A DNA stretch of 61,885 nucleotides from a virus. The translations under genes were made by a program, and so were the position numbers. Shown here piece by piece: positions 15,615-22,052 of the stretch. The notes beneath the pieces were generated by a model. That model saw only the letters and a list, made by a program, of their open reading frames with translations, had not been told where the DNA came from and ran no database searches. Numbering within the stretch: the first letter of the stretch is position 1; every line of letters starts with the position of its first letter. Location of the stretch: positions 1-61,885 of the IMG/VR virus record IMGVR_UViG_3300032086_002884; one strand, 5' to 3'.

Positions 15615-15700
15615 TATGCAGGGGTTGGGGTTAATACTAACTAGTAATACACTATAGTATCTTAGATATTAAGAATCCAAGTACTAGCCCTACCTGCATA
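15615..15700 (+). ncRNA. candidate small structured RNA
   Basis: TATGCAGG (15615-15622) pairs perfectly with CCTGCATA (15693-15700). Inside, GGGTTAATACT pairs with AGTACTAGCCC (10 of 11 positions, one wobble), and TCTTA/TAAGA forms an apical hairpin. No open frame is present and a rightward promoter lies just before it. There is no U-tract terminator, so this is a candidate only. Confidence 0.4.
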
Positions 15701-15779
15701 AAAAATACAAATAAATATACTAATCACCCATCCAAATCATCAACAAAATAATTAACATAAATTTTCCAAAGAAAAGGGA

Positions 15780-15807
15780 TTGACAAAGAAGAATCAGAAA
15801 CTATAAT
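15780..15807 (+). promoter_or_regulatory. rightward consensus promoter
   Basis: TTGACA (15780-15785), 16-bp spacer, TATAAT (15802-15807): both boxes are perfect consensus. It points against the leftward genes and faces the promoter at 15849-15877, so antisense or interfering transcription is possible. Confidence 0.6.
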
Positions 15808-15848
15808 AAGTTGTGGAAGAGGTACTAGCCCCACTGACTCCATGAGCT

Positions 15849-15877
15849 ATTATATCATATAGTATCGGTACGCACAA
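15849..15877 (-). promoter_or_regulatory. leftward promoter with CGATA motif
   Basis: -35 TTGTGC (15872-15877), 17-bp spacer with ACCGATA, -10 TATAAT (15849-15854). It would transcribe the 80-aa gene at 15297-15539. Confidence 0.6.
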
Positions 15878-15885
15878 TGCTCCGA

Positions 15886-16065
15886 CTATTCAGAAATTGT
15901 ATTATAGTCCAGACTTAGATTCCTGACTACTATATCACACACTTCAGTATAGTCTATATCAATTAGACACCTTTTATTATTCCACAATTGCCCCCTACTA
16001 TTATCCTCAAAATAAGATAATAAATCTTCTTGCAATTGTTCACATATATCTCTTCTATTCTGCAT
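15886..16065 (-). CDS. small hypothetical protein (59 aa)
   Basis: A 59-aa acidic protein (MQNRRDICEQLQEDLL...). AGGAG stands ten bases before the ATG. Helical first half. Unrecognised. Confidence 0.6.
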   Translation of the reverse strand: MQNRRDICEQLQEDLLSYFEDNSRGQLWNNKRCLIDIDYTEVCDIVVRNLSLDYNTISE

Positions 16066-16081
16066 AATTATAATACTCCTT

Positions 16082-16303
16082 ATTCTGGCTGACTATCACC
16101 AAGACCACCAATCAGGTTTGATTAGGTAAGACACCTATACATTATATCGGCTATCCGCCTGGTTGTCTATAGGAAATCTTCGTAAGTCCTTGCCAGTAAA
16201 CAACTTAGCTAATTTTAGCGGGCAAGGCTTGTGCCATAAAAGATGGGAGGCCGACCCCACCACAAGGCCGACCTCCCCGACGCACGCCACGAAAGGAGAG
16301 CGA
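16082..16303 (-). repeat. composite intergenic element (E4 plus hairpins)
   Basis: Right after the DUF932 gene, in transcript order: a GGGAGG/CCTCCC hairpin, a CTTGCC/GGCAAG stem enclosing GCTAA/TTAGC, the P-type sequence GTAAGTCCTTGCCAG (16182-16196), a CCTATA/TATAGG stem, then repeat E4 (16082-16134: CTGACTATCACC ... ATTAGGTAAGACA, inner repeat CACCA-AGAC-CACCA). A TGGCAC-N5-TTGC box on the minus strand (16221-16236) lies within the stem. Probably a structured 3' untranslated region or a processed RNA. Confidence 0.6.
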
Positions 16304-17251
16304 TTAGAGCGAACTAGCGTATTCTGTTGCCAGTGCTAGTGCCCTGTTGTTAGCAGTGCCGTTCTGACCAAACCACAGGCTTTCCATGCGGTTGTTGGTG
16401 TTACGACCTTTGTTGTAATTAAGATACTCGTTGAAGCCGTTGTAAGCAGCCCACCAAGTACCTCGTACTCCAGCCATATCCTGCTTAGGGCCATGAATTG
16501 TAGTGAGAACATCATCAAGGATATTCTTGGTACGAGTCTTCATGTCTTCATCAGCAGTCTTGTCTACATTCAACAGAACCTTGACATACTTGCGAACGTC
16601 AGCCTGATTGAAGTCACGACTAGCTAGGAATCGGAACTGTTCCGCAGTAGCCTCAAACTGAGCATTGATATTGTCCATGATGTCACGGACGTTATCAAGT
16701 TTACCCTGAGCCGAACGAGTGTGTCGGATTCTTAGCAGATTACTCTGTTTATGAGAGTGAGCAAAAGCCAAGGTATTGACACAGACAACACGAATTGGCG
16801 TGTATCCTACACGGATAGCAGTTGTGCCATCGTGACTGTTAGAGAGAAGAATAAACTTCTGAACCTCATCACCCTTGACAATTTCACTAGGGTCACGGTT
16901 TAGTTGAGCCAATGCCCAAACCTTTTGACCGCCACTTAGTGATCCACCCGTATGGAGACTACATTCGCCAGCGTCTACGAATGGTTGGAACCATTCAAAC
17001 GCATCCTTATTCTGAAGTGGTACATATCTTGGGCCTACCACTCCCAGAATGCTATTATCACTTTTGCGATAAGTAGCTTTTGCAGGAACATCATAACCGT
17101 CTGTTGTTACGAGATCCTTGACGCCAACTTCCCAATCCAAACCAGACTTTTCAATGGCTTCGCTGATTGTTGGAGCATCTTCCAACTTCTCACCGAGTCC
17201 ATGCCAAGGTTCTGCTCCGGTGTAAAACATAGATTCAACATTAGCAGGCAT
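16304..17251 (-). CDS. DUF932 phage/plasmid-like protein
   Basis: 315 aa, matching the DUF932 family (phage/plasmid-like protein) over its length: MFYTGAEPWHGLGEKL at the start, GVVGPRYVPLQNKDAF near residue 70, then SHDGT and RVVCVNTL, and a C-terminal AAYNGFNEYLNYNKGRNTNNR. The family is common in phages and plasmids; its biochemical role is unproven, perhaps in DNA metabolism. It has its own promoter (17291-17318), ribosome binding site AAGGA, and higher GC than its neighbours, which may mean high expression. Confidence 0.88.
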   Translation of the reverse strand: MPANVESMFYTGAEPWHGLGEKLEDAPTISEAIEKSGLDWEVGVKDLVTTDGYDVPAKATYRKSDNSILGVVGPRYVPLQNKDAFEWFQPFVDAGECSLHTGGSLSGGQKVWALAQLNRDPSEIVKGDEVQKFILLSNSHDGTTAIRVGYTPIRVVCVNTLAFAHSHKQSNLLRIRHTRSAQGKLDNVRDIMDNINAQFEATAEQFRFLASRDFNQADVRKYVKVLLNVDKTADEDMKTRTKNILDDVLTTIHGPKQDMAGVRGTWWAAYNGFNEYLNYNKGRNTNNRMESLWFGQNGTANNRALALATEYASSL

Positions 17252-17290
17252 TTTAGTTCCTTTCGTAAGAGTGATGTCCTGTATGCTTTA

Positions 17291-17318
17291 AGTATACCAT
17301 ATATATCGTCGCTGTCAA
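17291..17318 (-). promoter_or_regulatory. leftward promoter of the DUF932 gene with GNCGATA motif
   Basis: -35 TTGACA (17313-17318), 16-bp spacer with GACGATA, -10 TATACT (17291-17296). Confidence 0.85.
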
Positions 17319-17347
17319 CAATAATCTTTAGGAAAAAATTAAATGGT

Positions 17348-17400
17348 CGTAAGTCGTTACCCAGTAAGGGTTTACATGCGACCCGGCCCGCAGCCTTACA
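17348..17400 (-). repeat. P-type hairpin repeat
   Basis: CGTAAGTCGTTACCC ... GGGTTTACATGCG, related to the GTAAGTCCTT elements at 16181, 19184, 20436, 21399 and 22683. ACCC/GGGT forms its stem. It lies between the lipoprotein gene and the DUF932 promoter. Confidence 0.5.
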
Positions 17401-17459
17401 TAAAAAAGACCTGCCACCACCCACAAGGAAAACGTCCCGGTATGCGGTGATGACAGATC

Positions 17460-17627
17460 TTATTTAGTCCAATCTCTAAATAATTCTAAACGAACACCCA
17501 CATTCATTCTGTCGTTATCAGGTTGTCCATTCAGACTTATCGTTTTGTTGCATGTAAGAGAAGTCCTAGTCGTAACACATCCTGTGCAACAGACTAAGAA
17601 GAACGCCAAACATAGTCGATATACCAT
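17460..17627 (-). CDS. small lipoprotein (55 aa)
   Basis: The N-terminus reads MVYRLCLAFFLVCCTGCVTT: a short hydrophobic signal ending in a CTGC lipobox, so the mature protein would be a lipid-modified peptide of about 38 residues starting at C18. Strong AGGAGG ribosome binding site. The gene overlaps the end of the upstream 55-aa gene by 34 bases in another frame. Small phage lipoproteins include outer-membrane spanins (Rz1 type) and exclusion proteins; no inner-membrane spanin partner is evident next to it, so the role is open. Confidence 0.65.
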   Translation of the reverse strand: MVYRLCLAFFLVCCTGCVTTRTSLTCNKTISLNGQPDNDRMNVGVRLELFRDWTK

Positions 17628-17761
17628 TCTACCACCTCCTTAAGAGTAATATCGTCATCCTCAAGGATTTTCTTTACCTTATCTGTCTCGGATTGATTCA
17701 TCACACTCATTCTGTGATTCAGGTAGTCCAAGACTGTTGTTATCTTTTCTTTTTTATCCAT
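17594..17761 (-). CDS. hypothetical protein (55 aa)
   Basis: Helical, acidic 55-aa protein. The start at ATG 17761 lies two bases after the tRNA-Arg gene; the GGAG of the tRNA acceptor stem is at the right distance to act as its ribosome binding site. A longer frame would run through the tRNA and is rejected. Confidence 0.6.
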   Translation of the reverse strand: MDKKEKITTVLDYLNHRMSVMNQSETDKVKKILEDDDITLKEVVEWYIDYVWRSS

Positions 17762-17763
17762 AA

Positions 17764-17835
17764 TAACTCCGGCGAGAATCGAACTCACATTTGAGGTTTA
17801 GAAGACCACTGTTCTATCCGTTGAACTACGGAGCC
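17764..17835 (-). tRNA. tRNA-Arg(UCU)
   Basis: A 72-nt cloverleaf: acceptor GGCTCCG with CGGAGTT (two terminal G-U pairs), D stem GTTC/GAAC, anticodon loop CTTCTAA (anticodon UCU), variable loop of four bases, T arm GTGAG-TTCGATT-CTCGC, discriminator A, no encoded CCA. One mismatch in the anticodon stem. UCU reads AGA, the dominant arginine codon in the right-arm genes, so it probably supplements the host pool. Confidence 0.93.
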
Positions 17836-17911
17836 AATAAATGAAAGGCGGCCAGAGCCGCAGTCTTGGATATCCCCATTGACGCTGCGACTCTGACCGG
17901 TTCAATGTGTA

Positions 17912-18199
17912 TCAGACTCCCGGCAGAATGGCATCTGCTGTATCGTGAGACACAAGCAACTCTGACTTAGCTTGGGTAGCCTTGTGTGCATCGCCTGCTT
18001 GTTTGACATCAATACCAAACTTGCGTTGACGAGCAACCTTCCAGCCCTGCTCTGAATACTGCTTTACGCCATCAGACTTTACCAAAACGAGTGCTTCTTC
18101 AGGAAGATGTTCCTCAAGTGAAGCAGACACGAAGCTGGTAACTTCATCAGTGTCAAGCGAATTAGAAGCGACTGTGATATTAAAACTATAAGCCTTCAT
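17912..18199 (-). CDS. hypothetical protein (95 aa)
   Basis: 95 aa starting MKAYSFNITVAS, with GGAG before the ATG at 18199 (an in-frame TTG further up is not needed). Strand-rich start, then a helical Ala-rich C-terminus. GC-richer than its neighbours. Promoter at 18236-18264. Unrecognised. Confidence 0.65.
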   Translation of the reverse strand: MKAYSFNITVASNSLDTDEVTSFVSASLEEHLPEEALVLVKSDGVKQYSEQGWKVARQRKFGIDVKQAGDAHKATQAKSELLVSHDTADAILPGV

Positions 18200-18235
18200 A
18201 ATAATCTCCAAAAGTTAGTGAAACCAATTAATAAC

Positions 18236-18264
18236 ATTGTACCATATATATCGTCATGCGTCAA
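18236..18264 (-). promoter_or_regulatory. leftward promoter with GNCGATA motif
   Basis: -35 TTGACG (18259-18264), 17-bp spacer with GACGATA, -10 TACAAT (18236-18241). Confidence 0.8.
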
Positions 18265-18686
18265 GCATATTCTTTACATTTTCTCATCCTTCCTTCCTCT
18301 AAGATATAAACACTATTACCGTTAGTGATCAGAGAAGCATAATCAGTTCCATCCCAATTGAATTCTCCATCATCACCTCCACGACGCCAGTGTATATCCT
18401 TGATAGGATTATACGATAATTTGTCCATATATTTAGTAGATATGCTATCAGCCTCATACAAGTCAAAGTTATCACACTCAACCCATCCACACACATCTTT
18501 CTTACCTGCACCATGCACCCTCCTTGCTGCATTAGTTTTATTGATAAGTTTAGCATCATACATTTCTATCTGATACTTTTGTGGGTCAACGTACTTGACT
18601 GTACCATCGTATGCTTTGATTTGCCAGTGCATGTAGTTCTGACCACGTTGTAGATGAAATCGTATTTTGTATTCAAAACCAATCAT
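18261..18686 (-). CDS. hypothetical protein (141 aa)
   Basis: Start at ATG 18686 (MIGFEYKIRFHL) with AAGGAG seven bases upstream. Beta-rich, aromatic residues throughout, HWRRGGDDGEFNWDG near residue 100. Its stop overlaps the -35 of the next promoter. Unrecognised. Confidence 0.65.
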   Translation of the reverse strand: MIGFEYKIRFHLQRGQNYMHWQIKAYDGTVKYVDPQKYQIEMYDAKLINKTNAARRVHGAGKKDVCGWVECDNFDLYEADSISTKYMDKLSYNPIKDIHWRRGGDDGEFNWDGTDYASLITNGNSVYILEEGRMRKCKEYA

Positions 18687-18704
18687 AATTATCTCCTTTC
18701 CCCT

Positions 18705-18733
18705 AGTATACATTATCGACATTCTATTGTCAA
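18705..18733 (-). promoter_or_regulatory. leftward promoter with shifted CGATA motif
   Basis: -35 TTGACA (18728-18733), 17-bp spacer, -10 TATACT (18705-18710). GTCGATA sits only three bases before the -10, not seven as elsewhere. Confidence 0.8.
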
Positions 18734-18743
18734 GACTTTAATA

Positions 18744-18795
18744 TTTAGCTGACTGTAACTCATTTACAACTATCTTACTACATTAGGTGCGACAT
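18744..18795 (-). repeat. intergenic repeat E5
   Basis: Divergent E-family copy (TTAGCTGACTG ... ATTAGGTGCGACA). It ends the structured RNA region and lies 11 bases upstream of the next promoter in transcript order. Confidence 0.55.
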
Positions 18796-19120
18796 TACCC
18801 AGCGTCCATACGATGTTGGTCCAATCTTCCCCGGCCTAGCCGGAAGGTATGGAAGTCGTTTTCAGACTATGACCGAAGCCATCACTGGGTCTACTCGCCG
18901 CTTTGAGGTTTGTAATAGGACTTAGGTATTACCCGTACTAGGGCAACACTTTCCCGTATAGCTATCAGGCTGCCAAGGTGCTATACGCCTTATCCGTCTT
19001 AATGTATTGGCAGTGGACACTGGGACTTGCACCCAGTAGGTCGTCTTTACATCGTCAGGATACCGAATTATCCCAGCCAAATGTACGTCCGGTAACGCCT
19101 AAGCAACTCTGCTCGCCACT
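18781..19120 (-). ncRNA. candidate structured non-coding RNA with pseudoknot
   Basis: About 340 bases, GC-richer than the flanks, no open frame, starting just after the promoter at 19126-19154. Minus-strand helices: CTGCCAA (19013-19007) with TTGGCAG (18976-18970), interleaved with CGTATAGC (18987-18980) and GCTATACG (18962-18955), an H-type pseudoknot; ACTGGG-TGCAAGT-CCCAGT (19037-19019), a T-loop-like hairpin; GGAT/ATCC (19073-19058); a stem capped by C(TTCG)G (18882-18869), the stable UUCG tetraloop in this orientation; CTTCCGGC with GCC..GGAAG (18846-18826). It does not match tmRNA, RNase P RNA or a complete tRNA. Function unknown. Confidence 0.65.
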
Positions 19121-19125
19121 ATATC

Positions 19126-19154
19126 ATTCTACTATATAATATCGTCATTGTCAA
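19126..19154 (-). promoter_or_regulatory. leftward promoter of the structured RNA
   Basis: -35 TTGACA (19149-19154), 17-bp spacer with GACGATA, -10 TAGAAT (19126-19131). The only thing downstream before the next promoter is the structured RNA candidate. Confidence 0.8.
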
Positions 19155-19183
19155 TAGAATAGTTTAGAAAATATATAAATAAT

Positions 19184-19232
19184 TGTAAGTCCTTACCAGC
19201 AAACAACTTACGACGACCATGCGGGCCCGGCT
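19184..19232 (-). repeat. P-type hairpin repeat
   Basis: GTAAGT (19185-19190) pairs with ACTTAC, enclosing CCTTACCAGCAAACA, followed by a CGGGCCCG palindrome. It lies directly after the 85-aa gene, as a 3' untranslated hairpin. Confidence 0.55.
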
Positions 19233-19237
19233 TCCTT

Positions 19238-19495
19238 TCATTCCTCAAAATCTTTATCACGAGATTCGTCCAGGATGTGATAGCATTCCTCTAGTATATC
19301 CTCCGTTTCCCATACTGTCGTCTTCTTATCTGCACTAATATAGTCTTTACAACCACGTTCGTCTACATATACATATTCGTCTATCAGTTCACTTCCTGTC
19401 ATATAATCTAAAAACATTTTTATAACTATTTCTTTTTTGTTTAGATTCGTATCAAATACTTTCCTAAAATTACCAGATGCTATGTAGACCTTCAT
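19238..19495 (-). CDS. hypothetical protein (85 aa)
   Basis: 85 aa, acidic, starting MKVYIASGNFRKVFDT. Four-base overlap with the Gp88-like gene (ATGA), so the two are co-translated. Unrecognised. Confidence 0.65.
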   Translation of the reverse strand: MKVYIASGNFRKVFDTNLNKKEIVIKMFLDYMTGSELIDEYVYVDERGCKDYISADKKTTVWETEDILEECYHILDESRDKDFEE

Positions 19496-20265
19496 GTTGT
19501 CACCTCTTCCTTCTTGAGAATTTTAAGTGCATTTGCTGCTTCGCTACCCTTGGGCTGTACTCCGTGAATCAGTAGGGCAAAATCCTGATTGGCCTTGGTT
19601 GGATCGCAGGCGTGACTATCGTCGTTGTCAATTTCCAGACCTAGATCGGCGGCCTCCTGTTTTGAGAATACCACCTTAGCAGATCGCAGGCCATGCTCTG
19701 CAATCAGATGATCGTCACGACCACCGTATGATGCAGTCAGAACAAGATTAGTCGGAACCTTGTCACGACTACGAACCCAATACGTCAGAGACTTAGTGTA
19801 GGCGTAGAATAAAACGTCTTGATTACGCTCTGCGACTTTGATCCATGCCATGAAATACTTGTGACTAAACATATCGCCAGACACATGGATACGAATAACT
19901 CTGGCATCCTTGGGTAATGCTGCACACAAGGCGTCGGCCATATCGTCAGACGTTTCTAGTGCATGAATAGCGTCGTGATTACGCTTGCGACTTTTGTAAG
20001 TATTGGTGAACAATACTTCTTGACTAGCAGAGAAACAACGGAATTTTGTATCTGGCCCGTCCTTGATTCTGCGACTACCATCGGCCTGTTCTTCGGCTTG
20101 AGACTTGCACAGAAAAGCGAAAGGACAGTCTACCCCCGACAAAATATCAAAGGAATAAACTTTGGCGGCAGACCGTCCTATCTTCTGGCCTAACCACCGC
20201 TTGAGCACAGTAGAGGCGAGCTTGTATAGTTTCTTGAGTTTAGTATTGGCGGCTGAGAATTTCAT
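19492..20265 (-). CDS. Gp88-like phage protein
   Basis: 257 aa. It resembles the phage Gene-product-88 family: KVYSFDILSGVDCPFAFLCKS (residues 35-55) with two Cys, then RCFSASQEVLF, RIHVSGDMFSHKYFMAWIKVA near residue 125, FYAYTKS and LTASYGG. These are the family's conserved blocks as I remember them. Biochemical function unknown. GC-rich relative to neighbours, own promoter (20302-20330), upstream gap of 225 bases. Confidence 0.75.
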   Translation of the reverse strand: MKFSAANTKLKKLYKLASTVLKRWLGQKIGRSAAKVYSFDILSGVDCPFAFLCKSQAEEQADGSRRIKDGPDTKFRCFSASQEVLFTNTYKSRKRNHDAIHALETSDDMADALCAALPKDARVIRIHVSGDMFSHKYFMAWIKVAERNQDVLFYAYTKSLTYWVRSRDKVPTNLVLTASYGGRDDHLIAEHGLRSAKVVFSKQEAADLGLEIDNDDSHACDPTKANQDFALLIHGVQPKGSEAANALKILKKEEVTT

Positions 20266-20301
20266 TGTGGTGTTCTCCGGTGTGATGTTGCTTGTCCCCT
20301 C

Positions 20302-20330
20302 AGTATACTATAGTTATCGTCCACTGTCAA
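20302..20330 (-). promoter_or_regulatory. leftward promoter of the Gp88-like gene with GNCGATA motif
   Basis: -35 TTGACA (20325-20330), 17-bp spacer GTG-GACGATA-ACTATAG, -10 TATACT (20302-20307). Perfect boxes. Confidence 0.88.
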
Positions 20331-20348
20331 GCATAATCTTGAATCTTT

Positions 20349-20490
20349 TTTGGCTGACTATGCCACTAATGCCAGCCGGTAGGCTTAGGTGTGACAGAAT
20401 AAGACTTTGGCACAGAACGTGCGGGCACGACCGAACCTAAGTCATTGCTGAGCAACAACTTAGGCCGGTTCGCACACACCACGAGAGAGC
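20349..20490 (-). repeat. composite intergenic element (E6, TGGCAC box, P hairpin)
   Basis: In + order: E6 (20349-20397, GGCTGACTATGCC ... CTTAGGTGTGACA, inner repeat GCCAC-TAAT-GCCAG), a TGGCACAGAACGTGC box (20408-20422), a CGTGC/GCACG hairpin, then CCTAAGT/ACTTAGG (20436-20464) enclosing TTGCT/AGCAA and flanked by GAACC/GGTTC. It lies between a gene end and a promoter, like the elements at 21315 and 22601. Confidence 0.65.
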
Positions 20491-20491
20491 G

Positions 20492-20875
20492 TTACGCCAC
20501 AATTCTACCGAATAGCGGCTTGCGGCAATTCTTGACACGTTCGCAATAGAACTGTCGGATTTCACCGTCGTGCAATTCACACGTTACAATGTGATTTGTA
20601 CGCTTGAACTCCGGATCGCCTTTGCGATAGTTGGAAAGCCTATTCATTCTCTGAATAGTAGCGTCAGAAAACCTGAAAGGCTTGTCAAGAACCCTTGCAA
20701 GTACACGCTTTGGATCGCCATTCAATGGCTGCATGTACTCAAAATTAAAAACCTGTCCCGGTTTGGCTTCGCATAGATTAGCACGAAAACCACCGTAAAC
20801 AGCGTAGATGCTGAAAGCTACCAATGCGATAGCAGCAGCAGCAACGATACCAACCGAAATCATCAAATTGTCCAT
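20492..20875 (-). CDS. membrane-anchored hypothetical protein (127 aa)
   Basis: One N-terminal membrane helix (residues 5-27), then a soluble domain with a beta-strand core ending HIVTCELHDGEIRQFYCERVKN. Four Cys in the soluble part. Probably faces the cytoplasm or periplasm from the inner membrane. Unrecognised. Confidence 0.65.
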   Translation of the reverse strand: MDNLMISVGIVAAAAIALVAFSIYAVYGGFRANLCEAKPGQVFNFEYMQPLNGDPKRVLARVLDKPFRFSDATIQRMNRLSNYRKGDPEFKRTNHIVTCELHDGEIRQFYCERVKNCRKPLFGRIVA

Positions 20876-20910
20876 AATAAAAACTCCAAAGTGTGAAACT
20901 GAACCTAACC

Positions 20911-20939
20911 ATTATACCATATGCTTGACACCGTGTCAA
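20911..20939 (-). promoter_or_regulatory. leftward promoter without CGATA motif
   Basis: -35 TTGACA (20934-20939), 17-bp spacer, -10 TATAAT (20911-20916). The spacer has a second TTGACA-like inverted copy (TGTCAAG), so TTGACAC/GTGTCAA form a 7-bp inverted repeat that could be an operator. Confidence 0.75.
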
Positions 20940-21238
20940 GCCTTAATCGTCATTCCATCCTCAAAAGGTGTGATCCCATTCACATACCATTCCCAATTTT
21001 CTTGGCGTACATAAAAAGGACTAAACTTATTGATTCTGTTTTTTGTTGTGTCTGTTTTGTGTCCACCATGTCTCAGCGTTACACTATTGTCAGGGTGGAT
21101 CGTTACCACATCTGTACTGTACAGCCGAACAGCAATGCTGCCATTATGCAAAATTCTAGCGTATGTATTGTTTGCTACCTTGCGTTCCAGTTTGCAAGTT
21201 TTGCCGTGAACCAATTTTGTCAATTCTTTGTGTGTCAT
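20936..21238 (-). CDS. hypothetical phage protein (100 aa)
   Basis: Basic, beta-rich, with VTLRHGGHKTDTTKNRINKF and NWEWYVNG...FEDGM. I recall this as a widespread small phage family, often near Gp88-like genes. Possibly nucleic-acid binding. Promoter at 21267-21294. Confidence 0.65.
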   Translation of the reverse strand: MTHKELTKLVHGKTCKLERKVANNTYARILHNGSIAVRLYSTDVVTIHPDNSVTLRHGGHKTDTTKNRINKFSPFYVRQENWEWYVNGITPFEDGMTIKA

Positions 21239-21266
21239 AACTTTTCTCCTAAGTGTTATATCGACA

Positions 21267-21294
21267 TTCTACCAGATAAACTTTAATTGTCAAG
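21267..21294 (-). promoter_or_regulatory. leftward promoter, CGATA motif downstream of -10
   Basis: -35 TTGACA (21289-21294), 16-bp spacer, -10 TAGAAT (21267-21272), immediately followed by GTCGATA. The motif therefore sits near the start of transcription here, as a repressor site might. Confidence 0.7.
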
Positions 21295-21314
21295 CGAAAA
21301 ATTTGGCGTTTTTT

Positions 21315-21430
21315 CTCGCTGGCTATGCCACCTATGCCAGCCGGCAGGCTTAGGTAGGACAAATCAGCATTTGGCACAGCATATGCGGGCCCCGTCGCTG
21401 TAAGTCCTTATACAGCAACGAGTTACGCCG
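21315..21430 (-). repeat. composite intergenic element (E7, TGGCAC box, P hairpin)
   Basis: E7 (21315-21362, GCTGGCTATGCC ... CTTAGGTAGGACA, inner repeat GCCAC-CTAT-GCCAG), a TGGCACAGCATATGC box (21372-21386), and a GCTGTA/TACAGC hairpin around GTAAGTCCTT. Same order as at 20349 and 22601. Confidence 0.65.
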
Positions 21431-21463
21431 ATTTATAAAAAGTTAGGTGGAGCCGCTATCCCC

Positions 21464-21655
21464 TCAGTCAGATGTAGTAATATCGTAAGGGTAATTCCAG
21501 CTATAAGGGCTATTCCTAACAGCTTCATTGTGTCTCTCTGTTGTCGACTCATCAAGTTCCTCCTCAAATAAAACGGTGTGTATGCTCCACATTAGAGCAA
21601 TACCAATACTATAACCAGTTACCACACTTAGAAAATCTAAATTAATAAAACTCAT
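21464..21655 (-). CDS. small membrane protein (63 aa)
   Basis: One membrane segment (about residues 7-30), then an acidic tail with SPYSWNYPYD. Four-base overlap with the upstream gene. Unrecognised. Confidence 0.55.
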   Translation of the reverse strand: MSFINLDFLSVVTGYSIGIALMWSIHTVLFEEELDESTTERHNEAVRNSPYSWNYPYDITTSD

Positions 21656-21879
21656 CCTGTATACTCCTCATAAGTGAAACTCTGAACCCCTCGACGATAT
21701 TGTTCCTCTACAATACCTGAAATCGCTGCTAGATTTTCCTGTCTGTTCTCTGCTGTACTCAGATCAATCTTAGGTACTGCTACCATTATCGACAAATTGA
21801 CCTGCTCTGTTCCAGTAATTTCATCAACAATATTGTTGCAATCGTAGTATCGAAAATTTGGATCCATTGACTTATTCAT
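21652..21879 (-). CDS. hypothetical protein (75 aa)
   Basis: Acidic 75-aa protein with a strand NLSIMVAVPKID and a helical end. Coupled to the membrane protein downstream and to the 56-aa gene upstream. Unrecognised. Confidence 0.55.
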   Translation of the reverse strand: MNKSMDPNFRYYDCNNIVDEITGTEQVNLSIMVAVPKIDLSTAENRQENLAAISGIVEEQYRRGVQSFTYEEYTG

Positions 21880-21881
21880 GT

Positions 21882-22052
21882 TTATTCTCCGTTGATAAAT
21901 CGTACTCGTAAAATGTTAGCGGCTACACTTACTCCGTCAAGTTCTTGTTGCTCCTGACATGCCAACAAATAGCATTGTAATCTAGGCGTGTCAAATTTGT
22001 CAAGTACTTTGTAAAGGTATGCGTAAACAGATGTCGGTTTGTATTCGTACAT
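21882..22052 (-). CDS. hypothetical protein (56 aa)
   Basis: Start at ATG 22052 (MYEYKPTSVYAYLY), overlapping the upstream TGA by one base (TGATG). Helical. Unrecognised. Confidence 0.55.
   Translation of the reverse strand: MYEYKPTSVYAYLYKVLDKFDTPRLQCYLLACQEQQELDGVSVAANILRVRFINGE

Larger units (their letters stand above)
15540..15885. other. gene-free regulatory gap
   Basis: It holds two rightward promoters, one leftward promoter, the hairpin RNA candidate and two copies of a GTACTAGCCC sequence (15681-15690 and 15822-15831). No gene seen. Confidence 0.5.

Noticed and set aside
18990-19080. A tRNA gene, perhaps tRNA-Tyr (ATGTAAA loop next to a TGCAAGT T-loop-like hairpin)
   Set aside because: The would-be anticodon stem (TGACG and GACGA) does not pair and the acceptor ends are not in place, so it is treated as part of the larger structured RNA.
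18781-19120. tmRNA, RNase P RNA or cobalamin riboswitch (GGTGCAAGTCC resembles part of the last)
   Set aside because: None of the other conserved boxes of these classes is present on either strand.
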